Shown one piece after another: positions 58,157 through 64,000 of a stretch of DNA of 64,000 nucleotides (within the stretch, counting starts at the first letter, position 1; every line of letters begins with the position of its first letter). Under the pieces are notes generated by a model. It was not told the origin of the DNA. It was given only the letters and a program-made list of their open reading frames with translations, and made no database searches. Source of the stretch: JACVRW01 sp963826165 (GTDB taxonomy: Bacteria; Actinomycetota; Thermoleophilia; Solirubrobacterales; Thermoleophilaceae); the NCBI GenBank assembly GCA_963826165.1, contig CAWGWC010000007.1, positions 248,001 through 312,000 on the forward strand. Direction: 5' to 3'. The position numbers and the translations under genes are program-made.

Positions 58157-59788
58157 ATGCCACCACGCTTGCAGCGGGCTCACCTGGCGGTCCTGGCCGT
58201 GCTGGTCGCACTCTCGCCACTCGCGGTGGCACAGGCCTCGAGCGCCCGGCCCGTGGCCAAGCCCAAGTTCGTGAGGAACATCCCCACCGGCGAGACCGGC
58301 TGGTTCTCTTCGCCCGGCCTCGTCGACCTCAACCGCGACCGGCGGCTCGAGATCGTCGCGCCGTTCTATTCGACGCTCGTATTCGACGCCAAGGGACGCC
58401 GCCTGGGTCAGGGGACGGCGACGAGCGGACGGGTCTACGCGCCCGGCGTGGTTGCTGACATGGACGGCGACCGCGTCCCCGAGATCGTGGTCGGCGGCAA
58501 CGAGGGGACGGTCGCGGCGTACAACCTGAGCGGCGGCCGGCTTCGGCTCAAGGCGGGCTGGCCGGCCTCGACCTGCAGCGGCGGACAGTGCCCCGAGACC
58601 CGTGGCCTGGCGGCCGCGGACCTCGATCACGACGGCCGCGTGGAGGTGGTGGCCACGACCACGAACACCTCCGATACCGGCGCGCAGGTCTTCGTGTTCG
58701 GCGCGTCGGGAGCGCCGCTACCCGGCTGGCCCCGCTACAACACCGGCAGCGACGCCGCCTTCAACGGCGCCGGCAACCAGGGCTACGGCGCGTACGGAGA
58801 GAACGTCGGCATCGGCAACCTCGACAACGACCGTCAGCTGGAGGTCGTCGTCACGTTCGACAACCACCAGATCAACGTGTTCAACCACGACGGCACGTCC
58901 GTGCTCGCCTCGCCGTGGTTCACGAACCGTCAGAGCGATCACTTCGGGAACCGTCTGGGCTGGGGTCAGTTCATCCGTTGGCTGAGTCCGCGCGTGGAGG
59001 CACGCCATTACCACCGGCACGTCGGCCCGTGGCCCGACGTCCGGCAGACCTCCTGGCTGCAGTGGACGGCGTCGCCACCATCGGTCGCCGACCTCGACCG
59101 CGACGGGCGCAACGAGGTGATCGGGCTGCCCAACGTCGAGAGGAAGGAGCCCTACGAGACCCAGGCCTACGCCTTCATGGTTCTCGACGGCGCCCACGGC
59201 AAGGGGAAGCGATCGGCGCGCCGCCACCGAGGCTTCGTCACGCCGCCGCTGACCGGCAAGCCCGCCGTCCGCCCCGACGGCGACTGGTATCCGCCCAGCG
59301 GCATCCCGGCGCCGACGATCATCAATCTGCGGGGAAATCGCCGCCGCGAGATCATCGCGCCGGTTCCCGACGGGCACGTGTACGCGGTCGGCGCAGGAGG
59401 CAAGCGGCTGTGGCGCTACGACTACGCCCGGGGATCGGCCAAGACCTTCGCGTCCGAGGTCGTGGCCGCCGACCTCAATCGCAAGGGTCGCCCGGAGCTG
59501 GTGTTCGGCACCTACGGCCCGTCCCCGGGCTCGGGCCGCCTGATCGTGCTGTCGGCCAGGGGCAAGCGCCTCTTCGACCTCCGCCTTCGCAACCAGGGCG
59601 ACAACGGCAACGGCGTCGGCATCCCGGCGGCGCCGTCGATCGGCGATCTCAACGGCGACGGCCGCCTGGAGATCGTGGTCACGACGTTCGACCACGGGAT
59701 CGACGTCTACCGCGTTCCGCGCTCGAACAGCAAGCGCCTGCCGTGGCCCACCGGGCGCGGCAGCCTGCTGCGCAACGGCAGTCCGTAG
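58157..59788 (+). CDS. Secreted FG-GAP/VCBS-repeat protein
   Basis: A 543-residue secreted protein. A signal peptide ends near AQAS (about residue 28), followed by repeats of the FG-GAP/VCBS type: LVDLNRDRRLEIVAP, VADMDGDRVPEIVVGG, AADLDHDGRVEVVA, VADLDRDGRNEVIGLP, GDLNGDGRLEIVVTT. Each has a calcium-binding-like DxDxDG loop. It likely folds as a beta-propeller outside the cell. The function is unknown; such proteins are often structural or adhesive. Confidence 0.85.
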   Translation: MPPRLQRAHLAVLAVLVALSPLAVAQASSARPVAKPKFVRNIPTGETGWFSSPGLVDLNRDRRLEIVAPFYSTLVFDAKGRRLGQGTATSGRVYAPGVVADMDGDRVPEIVVGGNEGTVAAYNLSGGRLRLKAGWPASTCSGGQCPETRGLAAADLDHDGRVEVVATTTNTSDTGAQVFVFGASGAPLPGWPRYNTGSDAAFNGAGNQGYGAYGENVGIGNLDNDRQLEVVVTFDNHQINVFNHDGTSVLASPWFTNRQSDHFGNRLGWGQFIRWLSPRVEARHYHRHVGPWPDVRQTSWLQWTASPPSVADLDRDGRNEVIGLPNVERKEPYETQAYAFMVLDGAHGKGKRSARRHRGFVTPPLTGKPAVRPDGDWYPPSGIPAPTIINLRGNRRREIIAPVPDGHVYAVGAGGKRLWRYDYARGSAKTFASEVVAADLNRKGRPELVFGTYGPSPGSGRLIVLSARGKRLFDLRLRNQGDNGNGVGIPAAPSIGDLNGDGRLEIVVTTFDHGIDVYRVPRSNSKRLPWPTGRGSLLRNGSP

Positions 59789-59838
59789 GGGTAGAGTCGA
59801 AACCGGGTGGACATCGAAGCGAGGAGCTCGGGGGTCCA

Positions 59839-60047
59839 ATGTCCACGCACCGTCGGTCGCCCGGGACTGGGACCGCATCCCAGTCGCGGATGGCGTCGAG
59901 ATCGCCTACACGGAGCGCGGCTCGGGCACGCCGGTGGTGTTCGTGCCCGCTCGCCAACGTGCTCAGGCCGGAGTCGGTTGCTCAGGCCGGGCCCTGGTTG
60001 TCGGTCAACGCGCCCGGCTGACGGCCTTCCTGACCACCGGCCGCTGA
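59839..60047 (+). pseudogene. Remnant of an alpha/beta-hydrolase N-terminus
   Basis: The frame around 59862-59940 reads DWDRIPVADGVEIAYTERG then SGTPVVFVP, the usual start of an alpha/beta hydrolase, but an ATG at 59839 is in another frame and the sequence loses its hydrolase character after VVFVP. A stop in the frame comes at 60045-60047. No nucleophile or later motif remains. A decayed gene, best read as a fragment; it fills the 269-bp gap between the FG-GAP and ABM genes. Confidence 0.5.
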
Positions 60048-60057
60048 GGTCCATATC

Positions 60058-60372
60058 GTGCAGGCCGTGCTGTACGGCTACGTGGCAACGATGAAGACCC
60101 GCCCCGGCCGGCGCGACGACGTCGTGGCCATTCTGCTTCGTGACGTCGACGACCTGCGGCAGGCGGGCTGCCACTCCTACATCGTGAGCGTGGCCGACGC
60201 AGACGCCGACACGATCCACGTCACGGAGGTGTGGGACAGCAGGGAGCACCACCAGGCGTCGCTTCAGCTTCCGGCGGTCAGGGCGACCATCGACGAGGCC
60301 ATGCCCATGCTCACCGGCGAGTTCACCGGGCAGGAGCGGGACGTGGTGGGCGGCCTGGGCCTCGAGAGCTAG
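60058..60372 (+). CDS. Antibiotic biosynthesis monooxygenase (ABM)-domain protein
   Basis: A 104-residue ABM-fold protein (start MQAVLYGYVATMKTRPGRRD, then SYIVSVADADADTIHVTEVW and WDSREHHQASLQLP). Such small ferredoxin-like dimers are quinone- or heme-handling monooxygenases, or of unknown role. GTG at 60058 was used. It overlaps the convergent membrane protein gene by 4 bp. Confidence 0.85.
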   Translation: MQAVLYGYVATMKTRPGRRDDVVAILLRDVDDLRQAGCHSYIVSVADADADTIHVTEVWDSREHHQASLQLPAVRATIDEAMPMLTGEFTGQERDVVGGLGLES

Positions 60373-60704
60373 CGGCGCAGCCGCTTCTCGATGTCCCCGG
60401 CCACGCCGCGCACGCTCCGCTCGAGCGCCCGCAGCCCGGTGGCCTGGCGCCTGCGGTGCTGCTGACGCGTGCGCACCAGCACGAGGCCGCCCGCCGCCGC
60501 GGTGCCGACCACGATCGCCGCCGCGGTGGGCACCCAGTTTCGCGGATCGCCCATCGCCGACAGCTCCCAGTCCGACAGCTCCTCGGCCGCCGCCTCGGTG
60601 ACGCTCGACAGGCTGCGTTCCATGCGGTCGGACAGCGCCTCCGGCGGATCGACCGGGACGAGCGCCGAGCGGAGCAGCCGCTCCACGCGGTCCACGTCAC
60701 TCAT
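60369..60704 (-). CDS. Small membrane protein paired with an ECF sigma factor
   Basis: A 111-residue protein with a soluble N-terminal part (MSDVDRVERLLRSALVPVDP) and one span (about 63-81, WVPTAAAIVVGTAAAGGLVLV), ending with a basic tail. The start overlaps the sigma-factor gene stop by 8 bp. This position is where an anti-sigma factor is usually found, but no zinc-finger motif is present. A regulator of the sigma factor is a reasonable guess. Confidence 0.65.
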   Translation of the reverse strand: MSDVDRVERLLRSALVPVDPPEALSDRMERSLSSVTEAAAEELSDWELSAMGDPRNWVPTAAAIVVGTAAAGGLVLVRTRQQHRRRQATGLRALERSVRGVAGDIEKRLRR

Positions 60705-61242
60705 TGAAAGCCTCCTCCTCGGCCTCGAGTCCTTGTTCCAGCTGCTTGATGGCCCGGTGGATGAGCACCTTGGTCGCACCCTCGGAACGACCCAGCGCCC
60801 GAGCGATCTCCCGGTTGTCCATGTCGAGCGCGAAGCGCATGATCAGAGCTTCGCGCCGATCCTCGGGAAGCTTGGTTACGCCTTCGAGAACCTCCTTGAC
60901 CTCCTCGCGCTCCTCCACCACTCGCTCGGTGCCGAGCGGCGAGCTGATCACCGCGGCGTCGTCGAGGTTCGACTGCGGCTTGCGTGACCGGTCGCGGTAG
61001 TAGTTGGCCGCAAGGTTGTGCGCGATCCGGATCAGCCAGGGTCGCAGGGGCCGGCCGTTCGACTCGCGCTGTGCCCGGTCGAAGTGGCGGTAGGCCTGCA
61101 GGAAGGTCTGCTCGGTGATGTCCTCGGCGTCGTGGTGATTGCCGATCCGGTAGTAGGAGTACGAGTAGACGTCGCGCAGATGAGCCCGATAGAGCTCCGT
61201 GAAGTCGCGATCGAGACGCTGTTTGTCGAGCTCCTCCTGCAC
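60697..61242 (-). CDS. ECF RNA polymerase sigma factor
   Basis: A 181-residue ECF sigma factor: region 2 (NHHDAEDITEQTFLQAYRHF and IRIAHNLAANYYRDR) and region 4 (LPEDRREALIMRFALDMDN, then REIARALGRSEGATKVL). It is followed by a small membrane protein gene that overlaps it. The start is GTG at 61242. It may be controlled by that membrane protein. Confidence 0.9.
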   Translation of the reverse strand: MQEELDKQRLDRDFTELYRAHLRDVYSYSYYRIGNHHDAEDITEQTFLQAYRHFDRAQRESNGRPLRPWLIRIAHNLAANYYRDRSRKPQSNLDDAAVISSPLGTERVVEEREEVKEVLEGVTKLPEDRREALIMRFALDMDNREIARALGRSEGATKVLIHRAIKQLEQGLEAEEEAFNE

Positions 61243-61265
61243 CGGTCATGGCAGCCTACTCCCGC

Positions 61266-62873
61266 TCATGCGGCGTGAGTCTCACGCTCCGGGTGGCGCG
61301 CGGAGCGCACGCTTTCCAGCCATTGCTCGGCCGATGCATCGCCGTCGAGCATCTGCTGAAGCCCGATGGTCACCGGTGCGCGAATGCCGTGGCGCTCCAG
61401 AGCCAGGCCGAGCAGCGGCACCGTGGCGAGCGACTCCGGATTCATGTCGATGCCGCGTCCGCCGTCGCCGATCGTCCCGGCCACCAGGTCTCCGGCGCCG
61501 GCCAAGCCGGCGAAGGCCTCGCTTCGCCCACCGCTCGCCACGGCCAAGTCGTGTACCTCGGAGAAGATGCGACCGGCGGCGGCGCCCGCCAGGTTGGCCC
61601 CGCCCCGGGCAGCCGCGGCCGAGCCGAGCGCGGCCGCGTTCGTGGCGCAGGCGGCGAGCTCGGTACCGGTCACGTCGTCGGTGGCATCGGCGTGCAGGCC
61701 CCCCTGCTCGAGGACGTCGCGCAGCTGGCGGCGCAGGTCGGCGTCGCGGGTGGCCACCACCACCGAGGCGCCCAGCTCGACCACCTCGCGGGCGTGCGCC
61801 GGACCGGCCAGGGTGGCCACGGCCCGAGCGTGCACGCGCTCGGAGACGTACGCGCTGGGGGTGGTGCCGAGAGGCGGCACGAGGCCCTTAGAGGCCACGA
61901 GCACGGCCGAACGGTCGCCGATGCGGGTGCCCAGCTCGCCCATGACGGCGGGAAGGCTGGGGCAGGGTACGGCGAGCAGAATCAGGTCCACGCCAGCCAG
62001 CTCGACCTCGGACATCGGCTTGACATCGATCCCGCGCTCGAGGATCACGCCCGGGAGATAGGCGCCGTTCTCACGCTCGGCCGCGACGCGCTCGGACTGA
62101 GCCGCGGTGCGGCAGACGAGCTGCACATCGAGCCCGGCGCGCGACAGCACAGCGGCTGCCGCGGTGCCCATGCTGCCCGCGCCGATCACGGCCGCGGTGC
62201 GCAGTGGCGGGAGTCCGCCGAGCCACTCCCACTGGAGGCAGACGCACGGCCAGATGCGTTCGGTGACCTCGCCGGCCAGGAAGGGCGAAGGATTCTCCAC
62301 GCGCGGGTAGGTGAGCGGCGCGCCGAAGCGGATGTGCACCTTGGCGGGCTTGATCCTCCACCCGTCGCGCGCATGTTCCGAGCCCGTGACCGCCACCGGC
62401 ACCACCGGCGTGCCGCTCTCGAGCGCAAGGCGCCCCACGCCCCGCTTGGGCCGGCCCAGCGAGCCGGACGGGACACGCGTGCCCTCGGGAAAGATGACCA
62501 CGGCCTGCCCGCCATCGAGCAGGGCCAGCGAGGTGATCACCGATTCCTCGTCGGACCTCCCCCGCATGACCGGGAACGCCCCCAGACAGTTGAGAAACCA
62601 GCCGATGACGGGGTTCTTGAACAGCTCCTCCTTGGCCACGAAATAGATGGGCCGCCCAATGCAGCAGCCGATCGCGAACGGGTCGAGGAAGCTGCGGTGG
62701 TTGGACGCCAGGATCACCCCGCCCTCCGGCACGTGCTCGCGGCCCAGGCGCCGCAGGCGGAAGTAGAGGACGATCGCCGGCTTCACGAACATCCGCGTCA
62801 GCCAGTAGACGGGGGTGTTCACGCCACGCCGCCTCGTGCGCTCGTGATAGAGCTCGAGCGGGCGCGCGGTCAC
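61266..62873 (-). CDS. Fused 1-acylglycerol-3-phosphate acyltransferase and glycerol-3-phosphate dehydrogenase
   Basis: A single frame of about 535 residues holds two enzymes of phospholipid synthesis. The N-terminal half (about 1-205) is a PlsC acyltransferase with NHRSFLDP (HX4D box) and FPEGTR. The C-terminal half (about 215-535) is a GpsA-type NAD(P)-dependent glycerol-3-phosphate dehydrogenase, with AVIGAGSMGTAAA near its start, ASKGL and the catalytic GTELAACATN region. The join is a short linker (LQWEWLGGLPPLRT). The GTG at 62873 gives the start of PlsC; the frame runs on to 62960 but overlaps the divergent gene. The fusion would make glycerol 3-phosphate and acylate its product in one protein. 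Confidence 0.88.
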   Translation of the reverse strand: MTARPLELYHERTRRRGVNTPVYWLTRMFVKPAIVLYFRLRRLGREHVPEGGVILASNHRSFLDPFAIGCCIGRPIYFVAKEELFKNPVIGWFLNCLGAFPVMRGRSDEESVITSLALLDGGQAVVIFPEGTRVPSGSLGRPKRGVGRLALESGTPVVPVAVTGSEHARDGWRIKPAKVHIRFGAPLTYPRVENPSPFLAGEVTERIWPCVCLQWEWLGGLPPLRTAAVIGAGSMGTAAAAVLSRAGLDVQLVCRTAAQSERVAAERENGAYLPGVILERGIDVKPMSEVELAGVDLILLAVPCPSLPAVMGELGTRIGDRSAVLVASKGLVPPLGTTPSAYVSERVHARAVATLAGPAHAREVVELGASVVVATRDADLRRQLRDVLEQGGLHADATDDVTGTELAACATNAAALGSAAAARGGANLAGAAAGRIFSEVHDLAVASGGRSEAFAGLAGAGDLVAGTIGDGGRGIDMNPESLATVPLLGLALERHGIRAPVTIGLQQMLDGDASAEQWLESVRSARHPERETHAA

Positions 62874-62937
62874 GTTCGGTCCCCCCGGAGCATGTGAAGA
62901 CCTACCCGGCCGCCGGAGTGTCGTTACGCTGGTCGGC

Positions 62938-63468
62938 ATGGAGCTGAGGAGGCCCCTCAACGGGGCGTTGGCGGGGGCAGCGGCCGCGGCGGTCTGGGCC
63001 GCTCAGCAACCGCTCGACAAGCGGGTCTTCGGCTCGCGCTACGACGACGTGGAGCTGCTGGGCAAGCTCGTGACCCGCGGCCCGGCCTGGCCCGCCGCGG
63101 GCGTGGCGCTGCACGTGGCCAACGGAGCCGTGTTCGGCGCGGTCTATGCGCTCATCCGGCCCGTCGTGCCGGCACCGCCCCTGGTCACCGGTGTGGCCGC
63201 CGCGATGGCCGAGCACGGGGGGCTGTGGCCCCTCGGCCGGGTGACGGACTCAGTGCATCCCGCGCGGGACGAGCTCGAGACCCTGACCGGCAACCGCGCG
63301 GCCTTCGCCCAGGCCACCTGGCGCCACCTGCTGTTCGGGGTCGTGCTCGCGGAGATCGAGCGGCGCCTCAACGACACCGACGACTTCGAGCCCCTGGAGG
63401 ACATCCCGGCCTCGTCGAACGGGCACGGCAGCCTGGAGCAGGCGGCCGTGGGGGCGGCGGGCGGCTAG
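62938..63468 (+). CDS. Small conserved membrane-associated protein
   Basis: A 176-residue protein with hydrophobic segments (ALAGAAAAAVWAAQQPL, GVALHVANGAVFGAVYALI, and WRHLLFGVVLAEI), with an acidic hydrophilic C-terminus. I do not recognise the family with certainty. It is divergent from the PlsC-GpsA gene and precedes tRNA-Thr by 45 bases. Confidence 0.7.
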   Translation: MELRRPLNGALAGAAAAAVWAAQQPLDKRVFGSRYDDVELLGKLVTRGPAWPAAGVALHVANGAVFGAVYALIRPVVPAPPLVTGVAAAMAEHGGLWPLGRVTDSVHPARDELETLTGNRAAFAQATWRHLLFGVVLAEIERRLNDTDDFEPLEDIPASSNGHGSLEQAAVGAAGG

Positions 63469-63513
63469 AGCCCGCCCGGCTGGACCGACTCCGGGCGTAC
63501 ACTCGATCTCGAC

Positions 63514-63586
63514 GCCGGAGTAGCTCAGTTGGCAGAGCATCGCTCTTGTAAAGCGAAGGCCGTCGGTTCGAGCCCGACCTCCGGCT
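63514..63586 (+). tRNA. tRNA-Thr (anticodon TGT)
   Basis: A 73-base cloverleaf: acceptor GCCGGAG/CTCCGGC pairs, D arm GCTC/GAGC, anticodon stem TCGCT/AGCGA with loop CTTGTAA (anticodon TGT at 63547-63549), and T arm GTCGG/CCGAC with the TTCGAGC loop. The full CCA end is not encoded. All four stems pair well. Confidence 0.95.
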
Positions 63587-63593
63587 CCTGTCC

Positions 63594-64000
63594 CTACAGC
63601 AGCACCTGCCGCGAATCGAGATGCGCTCCCACCTTGCGCTTGACCCTCTGCAGCGCGTTGTCCACCGTCTTGGTGTCGCAGTCCAGCCGGCCGGCGATCG
63701 CCTCGTAGCTGTAGCCGTCGAGGTAGAGCGACAGCACGGAGCTCTCGAGCTCGGAGAGCACGCTCGACAGGCAGGCCACCATGCTGTGAAGCTCCTCGGA
63801 GGAGATGACCTGGTTCACGGGATCGTGGGCCGTCGGACCGGGCAGCAGCTCGTCGAGCGTCGGATCGCCGTCGCCGCCACCGGCGGCGGGGGTCTGGGAG
63901 AAGGAGACGTACTCGTTGAGAGGTGTGTGCTTGTTGCGGGTCGAGGTCTTGACCGCGGTGATGATCTGCCGCGTGATGCACAGCTCGGCGAAGTTGCGGA
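63594..64000 (-). CDS. RNA polymerase sigma factor SigH-like (partial, 5' end outside the window)
   Basis: The C-terminal about 135 residues of a sigma-70 family protein; the gene begins beyond the right edge. It reads NFAELCITRQIITAVKTSTR, then HTPLNEYVSFSQT, and ends with region 4 (LDGYSYEAIAGRLDCDTKTV, DNALQRVKRKV). These are features of SigH, the stationary-phase/sporulation-type sigma of Firmicutes, also found in deep-branching actinobacteria. It is convergent with tRNA-Thr, seven bases apart. Confidence 0.88.
   Translation of the reverse strand, partial: RNFAELCITRQIITAVKTSTRNKHTPLNEYVSFSQTPAAGGGDGDPTLDELLPGPTAHDPVNQVISSEELHSMVACLSSVLSELESSVLSLYLDGYSYEAIAGRLDCDTKTVDNALQRVKRKVGAHLDSRQVLL

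Noticed and set aside
63469..63600. tRNA-Thr as an integration site for a genomic island
   Set aside because: No integrase, no repeated tRNA 3' end and core genes on both sides inside the window.

Overview
The window is 64 kb of very GC-rich bacterial chromosome, with G/C at most third codon positions, frequent GTG and TTG starts, and genes on both strands in short clusters joined by ATGA, GTGA or TGATG overlaps. The gene set is actinobacterial: PspA with the small partners PspAA and PspAB, a lysA-hom-thrC-thrB operon, RskA-type anti-sigma factor, PknB-like kinase, a Ddn-like deazaflavin enzyme, many acyl-CoA dehydrogenases and a SigH-like sigma factor. I infer a deep-branching actinomycete, most likely Thermoleophilia/Solirubrobacterales. 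This is a judgement from gene content, not a computed placement. No phage, insertion sequence, CRISPR array or plasmid gene was seen, so this looks like a core chromosomal segment with a few decayed genes.

Layout. 0-6.2 kb: gltBD (glutamate synthase), reverse strand. 6.3-9 kb: an orphan ParA ATPase, a 386-bp gap holding three related palindromes, and an amidase. 8.9-13.6 kb: a reverse operon lysA-hom-thrC-thrB-nudix for lysine and threonine synthesis. 13.7-17 kb: a frameshifted secreted sugar-dehydrogenase-like lipoprotein and a hydrolase. 17-19.5 kb: a zinc/manganese ABC transporter behind a Zur-like box. 19.4-24.3 kb: envelope genes (lgt, subtilase, YibE/F protein, M23 peptidase). 24.4-27.2 kb: htpX-pspAB and isocitrate lyase. 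27.3-31 kb: aldehyde dehydrogenase, methyltransferase, cupin, esterase. 31-40 kb: two paralogous acyl-CoA dehydrogenases flanking AraC, VOC, pspA-pspAA, thioesterase and CtaG genes. 40-43.7 kb: secreted or anchored proteins, including an RTX-like repeat protein. 43.7-52 kb: a second fatty-acid block (two-subunit acyl-CoA dehydrogenase, TetR, thiolase, hydroxyacyl-CoA dehydrogenase) with a quinone oxidoreductase and a Ser/Thr kinase. 52-64 kb: CNNM/CBS protein, pterin dehydratase, cobalamin-binding protein, rhomboid, two ECF sigma factors each followed by a membrane protein, an FG-GAP protein, a fused PlsC-GpsA enzyme, tRNA-Thr, and the 3' part of a SigH-like sigma factor.

How the genes fit together. 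Three themes recur. First, membrane and envelope maintenance (HtpX, PspAB, PspA, PspAA, Lgt, M23, rhomboid, YibE/F, PlsC-GpsA). Second, beta-oxidation: four acyl-CoA dehydrogenases, thiolase, hydroxyacyl-CoA dehydrogenase and thioesterase, with isocitrate lyase to use the acetyl-CoA; two of these loci share an identical 16-bp palindrome. Third, regulation through sigma factors and a kinase. The points most worth a second look are the PlsC-GpsA fusion, the shared palindrome, the Zur-like box on an ABC operon lacking its binding protein, the triple palindrome at 7.2-7.4 kb, and four small gene remnants or frameshifts.
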